A program made the translations under genes and the position numbers. From NCBI GenBank assembly GCA_016196415.1, contig JACPXS010000022.1:1-8767 (forward strand): 8,767 bases of DNA. The letters are read 5' to 3'. The notes below the pieces were generated by a model. It was not told where the DNA came from and ran no database searches. It was given only the letters and a program-made list of their open reading frames with translations. The stretch comes from Candidatus Omnitrophota bacterium (lineage in GTDB: Bacteria > Omnitrophota > Koll11 > Aquiviventales > Aquiviventaceae). This document shows positions 1-7,495 of the stretch, one piece after another; positions within the stretch are counted from its first letter, which is position 1; each line of letters opens with the position of its first letter.

Positions 1-700
1 AGAAGGCCGGTCGCCATCCCTCCACCAGCGAGACGATGCGATCGGCTGAAAACGGCCGCCGCACGACGACGCGCCGCAATCCCAGCGGGTTGGTTTCCTT
101 CCCATTCGTCCCGATGGTGGAGATCCACGCCATGTCGTAGCCGGCTCGCTTGGCGGCATCGGTCACCGCGCCATTCCAAAACCCTCCGGGAGCGGCCAGC
201 GCGCGGATCGGGACGCCCAATCGCTCTTCCAGGATGCGCTTGGCATGCGCCAGCTCGTCATGCAATTCCACGCGGGAGAGCGAGGTAAGCGGCCGATGGG
301 TCATCCCATGAGCGCCGATCTCCATACCGAGGAAGACGCACCGTCGCAGCTGCTCCCAGCTCAAGTAGCCGGGCTGCCCCACGCGTTCCACGGTCACGAA
401 GAAGGTTCCGGTGAAGCGATAGCGGATGAGCAACGGCACCGCGAGCTCGAAGTGGCCGGCATAGCCGTCATCGAAGGTCAGCGCCACGGCCCGCTCGGGC
501 AACGTCCCCTGCCCTTGCTGCCACGCGCGGAAGTGCTTTGAGCTCACCGTCTGGTAGCCGCGGTGGCGAAGCTCCGACAGCAACGTCTCCAATTCCCGCG
601 TGGTAATCCGGTAGAACCCCTCGTGAGGGGACGCGGCGAGAGAATCGTCGCCGATGATGTCGTGAAACGTCAGGGCCACCACCCGCATGCCGGCGCTCAT
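1..700 (-). CDS. NodB-type polysaccharide deacetylase (C-terminus cut by window edge)
   Basis: 233 codons are visible, and the frame is still open at the window edge. Translation starts MSAGMRVVALTFHDIIGDD. The NodB fold motifs are present in order: TFDDGY at residues 75-80 (metal and catalytic aspartates D77 and D78), the HxxxH metal pair at H131 and H135 (GAHGMTH), and APGG at 170-173, which matches the third NodB motif. The family hydrolyses N- or O-acetyl groups from polysaccharides using a divalent metal. No signal peptide is visible, so it may act in the cytoplasm or on a membrane-bound intermediate. The start codon overlaps the stop of the large secreted protein gene as ATGA (697-700), which supports this start; an AGGTGG lies about 10 bases upstream. 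It is the last visible gene of the operon. The type of reaction is well supported but the substrate is unknown. Confidence 0.9.
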   Translation of the reverse strand, partial: MSAGMRVVALTFHDIIGDDSLAASPHEGFYRITTRELETLLSELRHRGYQTVSSKHFRAWQQGQGTLPERAVALTFDDGYAGHFELAVPLLIRYRFTGTFFVTVERVGQPGYLSWEQLRRCVFLGMEIGAHGMTHRPLTSLSRVELHDELAHAKRILEERLGVPIRALAAPGGFWNGAVTDAAKRAGYDMAWISTIGTNGKETNPLGLRRVVVRRPFSADRIVSLVEGWRPAF

Positions 701-3291
701 CGTCCAATCGCCACCTGATCAAGGAGAAAGGCGCGGCCGGCTTCCACCGGATGGCGGCTGAAGCACTGGCAGGCCTTGAGCCATGCGACCCCAGGCAGCA
801 CACGCCGAATCGCCGCGCGCATATCGACGGTGACCTCATGCCACTGGTCATCTTCAAGGAGCGCAAACGCACCCCCCTCCTGTTGGGCGCCGCTTGCATC
901 CGTCCCCGCTTCTCCCACCGTCACCCAATCCTCATAGGCGGTCTGGCACCGTAACCCGATGGCTATCCCCGGGGGAATCTTATAGGCAAATCGTAACAGC
1001 GGGAACGCATCGAGATTCCATCCATCAAACGACCTTCCCACCGCCACCTCGGAACCGGGTGCTGTGCTGCGGACCTTCAAGGCCCCCCGGCCGCTGTAGG
1101 CGCTGGACTGGTCCCGCTCAAGGACCACATCGCTGCGGCTGGGAACCCATCCATCCGTCCCATCGTCAAAATCAGCGGCATACCAGAGCACATCCGACGT
1201 AGCGGCGGGGGTGGCGGCGGGCGCTTGAGGCGAGATGTCGCCCTCAACGTGAGGAGGGCGCGCAATGTACGCCAGGAAATGTCCGCTGCTGCGATAGTTT
1301 TGATTGAAGTGTTTCCGATCACTGAGCCGCGCATCCCGGATCCCGCGCTCGAGCAGCTTGCGGCCCAGCTCCAAGTAGTCGGTCCGCGCGTACCCGCTGA
1401 GCCGGTAGCCGTAGCCGAAGCCGTGGACGATGAGGAAGTTCAGATCCGGGTGGTCCTCGCCTTCGGCGCGGGCGTTGTCAGACGTGAGGTACAAGAAGGC
1501 GTCTCCGCTGGGTGCGAGCCCCTCGCGCATCAGCCAGTCCAGCGCCATGAAGATGGACTGGGCCGCCTGGGGGCTTCCGGTGAGCCGGTGATACTCGACG
1601 ATGGGCTCCAGCAGCAGCCCGGCCATGAAGGGTGAGCCACCGTACTCGTCGGGGCGCGCGCCTTCTTCCGGATCGTGCGCGTAAAGGTTGTGGATGAACC
1701 CGCCCCGCTGGGGCCACTGACGCTGCAGGCGGGACAGCTGCTCCATGATCTGATCGGCCACCGCGAGATACTCCCGCTCTCCGCTGAGTTCGTAGTACGT
1801 GAGGATCCCCAGAAACGGGAAGGCGACCTCTCGCTCCGTCCAGAAATTGGTGGCCTCCTTCGGGTAAAAGGCTTTGGCGGGATCGAACGCGCGCCGGAGG
1901 TAGTCGGCCATCTCCTTGGCCACGGCTCGCGAGCGCTCATCGCCCGTCAGGAGATAGTCATCGGCCATCGCTTCGACATAGACATACCGGGTTTTGGGAT
2001 CCTTCCGGTGGCGCCCCCGCTCGGGCCCCTCGTGGAGGATTTCCTGGTCCCGGTAGCGGATCGCCTCCTTGCGCGCCGCGGCGAAGGTATCCGGGTCGCC
2101 CGATCGGGCGTAGAGCTGATAGAAGACGTGCGCGGTGTCGTAGTAGTCGTCGTTGCCGATGTCCCCGGTCAGCCGGTCGTCCCGCCTGGCGGGAAAGTAC
2201 TGCTTGATCCGCTCGTCGTAGGCCGGGAACTCGTGATCGTACATCGGCACCTGCTCCCCGATGATCTGCGAATCGCACAGCCACCGCGGCGGCAGCATCA
2301 GGAAGGCTTCCGGAAGCTCCCACGAGACTTCGATGACGGACAGTGGCGGAATCGTCCGGCGCTGGCCCCACTTCATAACGATGGGCTCGCGCGCCTGATC
2401 GACATCCAGGTGAAACTGCACCAGCAGCGACCGGATCGAACCGTCCTGCGGCCACCGTGCGAGCACCCGGGTGGCCACCGGCAGCTCGGTAGGCCCGGCA
2501 AAAAACGCCACGTCCTGCTCCGTCTTGAGCTGGCCGGGCGCGAAGGGAATCCCGTTTGAGACAAGCGACTGCGGGCTTCCGCCCTCCCGCAACTTCACGA
2601 CGGGAATGGTCAACGCTCCTGTCGCCGGCGCCGGTGGCCGCTGTGGCGGTTTCGGCAGGGTCGCCGGCAGCGGCGCGGCGGGCCTGCGGGCGGAAGGAGC
2701 GGGCTCGCGTGCAGGCTCACCACTCGTTGCCGCGTGCTCGATGACGAGCTGAGCGACCGGTGGTGCGGCCACCAGGCGCATGTTGTCGAAGTACAGCGTG
2801 ACGGTCTGCTGCGGGTGCTGGAGAAAGAGCACGACGAACGCCAGGCGTCTGGTGTCAAGGCGGGCCATCGACGCCCTGGGAATCCGAACGTGGTTCAAGC
2901 CGCTGGACAGGGGGGAATCGATGGCGACCCGATGCCCTGATCGATCATCCAACCGGATGGCAAAGGGTACCGTTTCCTCCTGCGGGTTGAACACATCGAG
3001 CGTCAGCGCATCGAACGCCGTGATCGGTTGCCGAAGCTTCCTCGTGTTGATACTGGGCCAGGCATCCTGCGGAAACGTGACCTTGAGCGCGTAGCGGCCG
3101 TGCGTGGCGTGCGCCTCGGAGAGCGACAGCGAGAACCCCTGCTCAGGGGAAATGTCCCACGGCTGCACGCGCTCAAAATCGCAGAAGATCCCCTGACCGC
3201 CTGGGCGCTGGGCGACCGAGCGCCCACCCCACAGGACGGCTAGGCCAATCGCCAGGAGTCCCCCCACGCCCACCACTTTCAGGCGTCCCAT
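697..3291 (-). CDS. Secreted multimodular protein, putative polysaccharide lyase/hydrolase with two carbohydrate-binding-like modules
   Basis: 864 residues. Residues 1-27 look like a signal peptide: basic R3/K5, a hydrophobic core at 6-21, and an SVA site ending at A27. Residues ~35-175 form a beta-sandwich, galactose-binding-like module that starts CDFE and ends YFDNMRLV. A Pro/Ala-rich linker covers ~176-227. Residues ~227-325 (VSNGIPFAPGQL, VLARWPQDGSIRSLLVQF) recall the N-terminal RIFT-barrel domain of PcRGLX/YetA-like exo-rhamnogalacturonan lyases. Residues ~360-680 look like an alpha/alpha toroid, with a recurring aromatic-x-L-(T/S)-G helix turn at 391-400, 446-452, 499-506, 567-574 and 627-636. 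After a second Pro/Ala linker comes a C-terminal beta-sandwich (701-864), again starting with DFDDG and ending LLDQVAIG. I infer an exported or periplasmic glycan-active enzyme; no catalytic residue can be assigned, so a purely binding role is possible. GGAG lies 7 bases before the ATG. The start overlaps the upstream stop as TGATG. Confidence 0.85.
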   Translation of the reverse strand: MGRLKVVGVGGLLAIGLAVLWGGRSVAQRPGGQGIFCDFERVQPWDISPEQGFSLSLSEAHATHGRYALKVTFPQDAWPSINTRKLRQPITAFDALTLDVFNPQEETVPFAIRLDDRSGHRVAIDSPLSSGLNHVRIPRASMARLDTRRLAFVVLFLQHPQQTVTLYFDNMRLVAAPPVAQLVIEHAATSGEPAREPAPSARRPAAPLPATLPKPPQRPPAPATGALTIPVVKLREGGSPQSLVSNGIPFAPGQLKTEQDVAFFAGPTELPVATRVLARWPQDGSIRSLLVQFHLDVDQAREPIVMKWGQRRTIPPLSVIEVSWELPEAFLMLPPRWLCDSQIIGEQVPMYDHEFPAYDERIKQYFPARRDDRLTGDIGNDDYYDTAHVFYQLYARSGDPDTFAAARKEAIRYRDQEILHEGPERGRHRKDPKTRYVYVEAMADDYLLTGDERSRAVAKEMADYLRRAFDPAKAFYPKEATNFWTEREVAFPFLGILTYYELSGEREYLAVADQIMEQLSRLQRQWPQRGGFIHNLYAHDPEEGARPDEYGGSPFMAGLLLEPIVEYHRLTGSPQAAQSIFMALDWLMREGLAPSGDAFLYLTSDNARAEGEDHPDLNFLIVHGFGYGYRLSGYARTDYLELGRKLLERGIRDARLSDRKHFNQNYRSSGHFLAYIARPPHVEGDISPQAPAATPAATSDVLWYAADFDDGTDGWVPSRSDVVLERDQSSAYSGRGALKVRSTAPGSEVAVGRSFDGWNLDAFPLLRFAYKIPPGIAIGLRCQTAYEDWVTVGEAGTDASGAQQEGGAFALLEDDQWHEVTVDMRAAIRRVLPGVAWLKACQCFSRHPVEAGRAFLLDQVAIGR

Positions 3292-4376
3292 CAGGCGTCT
3301 CCGTCTCGGATCAGCTCATACGAGCGATACGATCCCGGGTCGCCCGATTCGCCCCGCTCAGCCGCTTTGATGATGTTATACATCTCTCGAGCCGTGACGT
3401 AATGGAGCCGGAACGCGCGCGCGGCGGTTGAGCGGGTTTCGAGAGACGTCCACATCGCCTCCAACGATCCGCCGAGCAACGCCTCCGCATTGGAGGGCTT
3501 GGCGCCGTGGGTGTGCACTTTGACAAACACCCACTCCTCACGACCCACGACGTGGATCGACGCGCGAATCCACAGATCGACCCGCTCCGGGGACGGGGGG
3601 TTGGATGCGCTGAGCTCGCCGTTTTCGATGCGCGGCAGCAACCCGTATTTCCGGCGGCGCCAGTTCAGCGTCAGCGGGCCTTGCACGATGAGCAGCTCCC
3701 CGTTCGGCGCCCGCCCCACGCGCACATCGCAGCCGGTATCGTGCGACTTGGGGGCGCGGGGATCGTCGAGGGCATAATAGAGGCTGTTGATCTTCCGGGT
3801 CTGCGTCTCGCTCGGCGCTGAAGGCAGCGTGAAATCCGCGTAGCAGCCCAGCGCATGCAACAGGCTCAGCTCGTTATTCACGCCGCACCACTTCCCATCG
3901 CGCCGGGCGTTATCGAGCGCCCAGTTCCCGTGAATGAACCCAAACCGCACCGCTCCCGTCGACCGATCCCTCGCAAGCAGCCCGTGCCTGGCGAAATCGG
4001 TTTTGGCGCGCTCAAGCCGCTTCGCGAGCGTCTCGGAGGTGTCGCCGTCATGGTGGAGATGCATCTCCACCTCCCCGAATCCGTCGCGGCACAGCCGCGC
4101 CAGACGCTCCGCCACGGCCGGCTGATAGACCTCGGCCGGGTAAAAAAACGAGTGCCGCGGATGACATCCGTCCGCGTCCCGGTGTCGAGCGGCCAGCGCG
4201 GGGTACGCCGCCGCCCATCGCTCGACACGCGCAAGTTGCTCATCGAGCGTCGCGTGGTTCCAGTCCGGCTCGAAGTGATCGACGAGACAGAACATCACGT
4301 GCGTCGGGCGGACACCGGAGCTGTGGATCAACCGCGACCGGAGATAGGCGGGCAGCCAGATGGCGGTGTGCTTCAT
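3291..4376 (-). CDS. Divergent NodB-like (glycoside hydrolase/deacetylase barrel) protein
   Basis: 361 residues from MKHTAIWLPAYL. An upstream in-frame ATG at 4442 is rejected because it would add 22 poorly structured residues and overlap the preceding gene by 70 bases. The chosen ATG overlaps the preceding stop as ATGA and follows AGGTGGGGGG. Visible motifs are VDHFEP at 32-37, E104-M-H106-L-H108-H109-D110 and FIHGNWALDN at 147-156, plus a late VKVHTHG at 285-291. These recall the Asp/His metal-binding layout of NodB deacetylases, but the canonical TFDDG and HSxxH strings are absent, so this is a distant relative or a separate family of the same barrel. No signal peptide is seen. Its neighbours are a glycosyltransferase and a secreted glycan-active protein, so a role in modifying the same polysaccharide is likely. 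The fold call is moderate and the reaction unproven. Confidence 0.8.
   Translation of the reverse strand: MKHTAIWLPAYLRSRLIHSSGVRPTHVMFCLVDHFEPDWNHATLDEQLARVERWAAAYPALAARHRDADGCHPRHSFFYPAEVYQPAVAERLARLCRDGFGEVEMHLHHDGDTSETLAKRLERAKTDFARHGLLARDRSTGAVRFGFIHGNWALDNARRDGKWCGVNNELSLLHALGCYADFTLPSAPSETQTRKINSLYYALDDPRAPKSHDTGCDVRVGRAPNGELLIVQGPLTLNWRRRKYGLLPRIENGELSASNPPSPERVDLWIRASIHVVGREEWVFVKVHTHGAKPSNAEALLGGSLEAMWTSLETRSTAARAFRLHYVTAREMYNIIKAAERGESGDPGSYRSYELIRDGDA
3299..3302 (-). promoter_or_regulatory. Shine-Dalgarno for the large secreted protein
   Basis: GGAG lies 7 bases before the ATG at 3291, inside the last codons of the divergent NodB-like gene. The spacing is near ideal and supports the start that gives a good signal peptide. 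Confidence 0.55.
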
Positions 4377-5650
4377 CCCCCCACCTGTGCTCGTCCCGAC
4401 GAAGGCGGGGCGCCAGAGGCATGGTCTGCGGCATCGCAACACAGGTGGTGGGGTCGTCGTCCTCTTGCGCCAGCCACCTGCTCATAGAGCGTTTGGATGG
4501 CGCGCGCGTTGGTGAGCCAGTTCCGCTCTTGGATGATCTTCGCGCGGGCGGAAGCGCCCATGCGCTGCCGCAGCGCATCATCCGTGAGCAGGGTGATGAG
4601 TCCTTGCGCCAGCGCCTCGGCATTTCCCGGCTCAAAGAGCCACCCGTCCTGCCCGTGCGCGATCACGTCTTCCAGCGGGCTGTAGCGGGGAGCGACCGTG
4701 GGCTTGCCCATGGCCATGTACTCGAAGAGTTTCATCGGTGAGCCGTAGTCGTTCGAGTGCGGCAGCACCGCGACATCGCAGGCGGCGAGGTAGCGCGGCA
4801 ACTGGGCGTGCGCCACTTCGCCAACGAAAACGGCATGCCGGGACAACCCGAGCGCGCGGAGTTGCGCTTCGATCATCTGCCGCTGCGGCCCATCGCCAAT
4901 GAACAGGAACGCGGTCTCGCCCGCCTCGCGCAGGATCCGGGGGATCGCGCGCACGAGCAGCTCCACCCCGTGCCACGGGAGGAATCGGCCGGAAAACCCG
5001 ACGACGTGCTTCCTCCCCAAGTGACAGCGCAACCGCACCTCCCCGTCCCCGTTGGCCGCACTCGGTGAAAACACGGATGGATCCGCGGCGTTGGGGAGGA
5101 CGATGACCTTGCGCTCATCGACGCCGAAGTCGGCGATGAGGTGCTGCCGCAACGCGGTGGAGACGACCGCCATCCCATCCGCCTGCTGAAACACCCGTTG
5201 ATCGATGGCGCGCGCCAGCCGCTTGAGCCCGCGATGCCGGCCACGAGCGAGCGGGCTGCGCGAGGTATAGTTGACCTCCAGGATGACGGGCAGGCCGCAC
5301 CGTCTGGCCTGCGCGAGGCCCGCCCAATTGAAGATGGCATAGCGCTCATAGAGGAAATCGTAGGACCGGCTCCGCAGCCGGCGCGCCATGGCGCAAGCGG
5401 CGTAGCCGTTGTACGCGACCTCCAGCCCCTCAAACCACAGCTCAGGAAGCCGCCGGCTGAGCCGTCGCCAGAGGCGCCGCATGGGTCGCTTCACGGGCGT
5501 CGAGGCCGCGGGTTCGTCAAAGACCGAGATGCCCGGCGGGGAGATCACATCGACCGCGTGCCCCAGGGCGCGAAGGGCCTTGACCGTCTCCCGGATATGC
5601 ACGCCCTCGACGCCGGATCCTTGGGTGCGGTGCAGGTAGAGAATGTTCAT
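4373..5650 (-). CDS. GT4-family glycosyltransferase (GT-B fold)
   Basis: 425 residues from MNILYLHRTQGSGVEGVHIR. A longer in-frame ATG at 5875 is rejected because those 75 residues lie on top of the upstream deacetylase gene, whereas the ATG at 5650 overlaps that gene's stop as ATGA and has GGAGG 5 bases upstream. The N-terminal acceptor domain spans ~1-180. The C-terminal nucleotide-sugar domain starts near VIVLPNAADPSVFSP (183-197) and includes VGFSGRFLPWHGVELL (217-232), FIGDGP (250-255) and SPMKLFEYMAMGKP (304-317). The second Glu of the EX7E motif is E310; the first position is Tyr302, as in GT4 members with an SPxKLFEYMA block. The enzyme is expected to be a retaining glycosyltransferase acting at the cytoplasmic face of the membrane. 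Residues ~392-425 form an unusual basic tail, Pro/Gly/Ser-rich towards its end, beyond the normal end of the fold. That stretch also encodes half of a predicted RNA hairpin over the next gene's start. Confidence 0.93.
   Translation of the reverse strand: MNILYLHRTQGSGVEGVHIRETVKALRALGHAVDVISPPGISVFDEPAASTPVKRPMRRLWRRLSRRLPELWFEGLEVAYNGYAACAMARRLRSRSYDFLYERYAIFNWAGLAQARRCGLPVILEVNYTSRSPLARGRHRGLKRLARAIDQRVFQQADGMAVVSTALRQHLIADFGVDERKVIVLPNAADPSVFSPSAANGDGEVRLRCHLGRKHVVGFSGRFLPWHGVELLVRAIPRILREAGETAFLFIGDGPQRQMIEAQLRALGLSRHAVFVGEVAHAQLPRYLAACDVAVLPHSNDYGSPMKLFEYMAMGKPTVAPRYSPLEDVIAHGQDGWLFEPGNAEALAQGLITLLTDDALRQRMGASARAKIIQERNWLTNARAIQTLYEQVAGARGRRPHHLCCDAADHASGAPPSSGRAQVGG
4374..4453 (-). promoter_or_regulatory. 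Predicted RNA hairpin masking the ribosome binding site of the 4376-3291 gene
   Basis: In the minus-strand transcript, CCCCACCACCUGUG (4453-4440), inside the end of the glycosyltransferase gene, can pair with CACAGGUGGGGGG (4389-4377), directly before the AUG at 4376. Nine contiguous pairs are followed by one bulged A and four G-C pairs, around a 50-base loop. The downstream arm contains the whole Shine-Dalgarno-like AGGUGG(GGGG) of the divergent NodB-like gene. Ribosomes finishing the upstream gene would have to melt it, giving obligate translational coupling. The pairing is seen directly; the regulatory role is inferred. Confidence 0.45.
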
Positions 5651-6297
5651 CGGCTCCTCCCCGATCCGATGAGCGCGTCCACGGTGGCGAATGTGAGGCG
5701 CTTGGCTTTCAGATCCTGAATGATCCTCGGGAGCGCCTCGACCGTATGCGGGTAGTCTTCGTGCAAGAGGACGATGTCTCCCGGACACGCGCCGCGGATC
5801 GCCTCGCGCATGCCCGCTTCGCCGATCGTCTTCCAAGAATCCCGGCTGTCCAGCGACCAGAGCACGATGGTCCATCGCCGACGCGCCGCGTAGGAGAGCA
5901 AGGGCATGGTCACCGCCCCATGGGGAGGCCGGATGAGCCTCACCGACACGCCGGTCGCCTGGCCAATGAGCGTTGCGGCGCGCTCCAGCTCATCAGCGAG
6001 CGCGCGCTGCCGCATGCCGGTGAATCGACGGTGCGAAAACGAGTGGTTGCCGATGGCATGGCCTTCCTTCGCGATGGCGTTGGCCAGCTCCGGATATTTC
6101 GCCACCTCTGATCCGATCAGGAAAAATGTCGCCCGCACCCCTTCGTGGCGCAAGATCTTCAGGATCTGCTCGGTGTAGTGGGGATGCGGTCCGTCATCGA
6201 ACGTCAACGCAACGTCCGGGCGCGACCCTCGGCCTTTGGCAAGGAGCAGGCGTTGCGGCAGGCACCGCAACAGCCACGTCTTCACCGTCTTATCCAT
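5647..6297 (-). CDS. NodB-family polysaccharide deacetylase, short form without signal peptide
   Basis: 216 residues with the full set of NodB motifs: TFDDGPHP at 32-39 (D34 catalytic base, D35 metal ligand), HSFSH at 85-89 (metal ligands H85 and H89), RPPHGA at 123-128, WSLDSRDSW at 147-155 and VLLHE at 176-180 (catalytic His179). This set is diagnostic of metal-dependent carbohydrate esterase family 4 enzymes that remove N-acetyl groups from GlcNAc-type polymers or O-acetyl groups. The N-terminus (MDKTVKTWLLRCLPQRLLLA) is short, basic and only weakly hydrophobic, so export is not indicated; it may be cytoplasmic or peripherally membrane-bound. The start overlaps the end of the preceding glycosyltransferase by 8 bases (ATGGATAA, 6290-6297), with only a weak GAG upstream. 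Activity is very likely and the substrate unknown. Confidence 0.95.
   Translation of the reverse strand: MDKTVKTWLLRCLPQRLLLAKGRGSRPDVALTFDDGPHPHYTEQILKILRHEGVRATFFLIGSEVAKYPELANAIAKEGHAIGNHSFSHRRFTGMRQRALADELERAATLIGQATGVSVRLIRPPHGAVTMPLLSYAARRRWTIVLWSLDSRDSWKTIGEAGMREAIRGACPGDIVLLHEDYPHTVEALPRIIQDLKAKRLTFATVDALIGSGRSR
5654..5662 (-). promoter_or_regulatory. Strong Shine-Dalgarno sequence setting the start of the 5650-4373 glycosyltransferase
   Basis: The minus strand reads GGGGAGGAG then CCG then ATG, placing GGAGG 5 bases before the ATG at 5650. It is the clearest ribosome binding site in the window and decides between this start and the longer in-frame ATG at 5875. It lies inside the last codons of the upstream deacetylase gene. 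Confidence 0.75.
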
Positions 6298-7495
6298 CGC
6301 GCTCGTGTCCGTTGGCGGCGTGTCTCAGCACGGTCTCAAGTTGGGCCGCGCTGGAACGCCACGTCCGCTCCACGATCGCCTGTCTGATCCTGTGCGTGTC
6401 CCAGTGCATCGTCAGGCTTCGCGCCAGCCCATCCGCCAGCGCCGCCGGATCGCGAGGAGGAACGAGAATGCCGCGGGCTGAATCGCTGAGGAGCTCCGGC
6501 ACACCCCCCACCGCCGTCGCCACCACCGGCCGTCCGCAGGCGAGCGCTTCGATGACGACGTTCGGGCAGCCTTCATGCAGGCTCGGCAAACAGAGCACAT
6601 CGGCGGCATTGAGCCACAACGGAATTTCTTCATGGGGGCGCGGGCCGATCAGCCGGACCCGATCGCGCAAGCCGAGGATAGTGATCCGGCGGCGAATGGC
6701 TTCGCGCAAGGCGCCATCCCCGACCAAGAGCAAGGAGCACGGGTGGACGGAGGCCTTCGCCTGGCAGGCGCGGAACGCCTCCACCAAGTCGGCGATCCCT
6801 TTCACGGGAACCAAATGCCCGATGAACAGAATGATGCGCTCTCCCTGAGACAATCCAAGCCGCGCGCGGCACGCCGCTTGATCCATCGGGCGGAAGCGCT
6901 CCGGGTCGACTCCGTTTGGGATCACGGTCACCTGCTGTTCCCTGACGCCCAACCGCACCACCGCAGCCTTCATCGCCTCGGAGACCGCGACCACGCGGCG
7001 GGAGCGTCGCAACGCGGAGCGGATCATCCGGCCTCGCCAGAACCCCCCGGCCAGCAGATTGATGTCGCTGCCATGCAGCTTCGCCACCAACGGCAGGCGC
7101 ATCCGCTGCGCGATCGCCGCGGCGGCCCACACATCCGGATACGCCCAGGTGGCGAGGATCCGATCGAACGGAAAGACTCGATGCAGATCCCGCACCGTCC
7201 GCTCGATGCCCCACAAGAAGAGCCACCCGTAGAGAGCTCGGCCCATCTTGGGAATGACAACACAGCGCGGGTGATACACTTCAAGGCCGTCAATGCGCTC
7301 ACGCGCGGGCACGCGCGCCCGCGCCGACCACCGGGTCACTCGCTCAAGCGCGCGGCTCCTGGGACACCACGGAACGGGCGCGATCACCTTCACATCGGAT
7401 CGTCTGGCCAGCTCGAGGATCTGCTGTTTGTTGAACAGCCCCCGGTTCGGCTCCAGGGCGTTCGGAAAGAGATTGGTGATCACCAACAGCTTCAT
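6290..7495 (-). CDS. GT4-family glycosyltransferase (GT-B fold)
   Basis: 401 residues. The N-terminal half starts MKLLVITNLFPNALEPNRGLF, the P-x-RG-x-F signature common in GT4 enzymes, and carries LHGSDIN at 140-146. The donor-binding half has VIPNGVDPERF (191-201), ILFIGHLVPVKGI (222-234), LLVGDGALRE (256-265) and a complete EX7E motif, E308-GCPNVVI-E316, followed by ALACGRPVVAT. This points to a retaining sugar transferase using a nucleotide-activated sugar, probably at the inner face of the membrane. The start ATG overlaps the stop of the preceding gene as ATGA (7492-7495). No Shine-Dalgarno sequence is visible before it, so translation probably depends on the upstream gene. The specific sugar and linkage cannot be read from the sequence. 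Confidence 0.95.
   Translation of the reverse strand: MKLLVITNLFPNALEPNRGLFNKQQILELARRSDVKVIAPVPWCPRSRALERVTRWSARARVPARERIDGLEVYHPRCVVIPKMGRALYGWLFLWGIERTVRDLHRVFPFDRILATWAYPDVWAAAAIAQRMRLPLVAKLHGSDINLLAGGFWRGRMIRSALRRSRRVVAVSEAMKAAVVRLGVREQQVTVIPNGVDPERFRPMDQAACRARLGLSQGERIILFIGHLVPVKGIADLVEAFRACQAKASVHPCSLLLVGDGALREAIRRRITILGLRDRVRLIGPRPHEEIPLWLNAADVLCLPSLHEGCPNVVIEALACGRPVVATAVGGVPELLSDSARGILVPPRDPAALADGLARSLTMHWDTHRIRQAIVERTWRSSAAQLETVLRHAANGHERDG

Noticed and set aside
1675..2559. 294-codon open frame on the plus strand
   Set aside because: Antisense to the large secreted protein, with no domain or ribosome binding site; a high-GC shadow frame.
4377..4442. Upstream in-frame start (ATG at 4442) for the NodB-like gene
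   Set aside because: It adds 22 residues without family character and overlaps the glycosyltransferase by 70 bases, while the ATG at 4376 has both ATGA coupling and an adjacent G-rich ribosome binding site.
5651..5875. Upstream in-frame start (ATG at 5875) for the third glycosyltransferase
   Set aside because: The 75 extra residues overlap the well-supported deacetylase gene, and the conserved GT4 first strand MNILYLH begins at 5650 behind a strong ribosome binding site.
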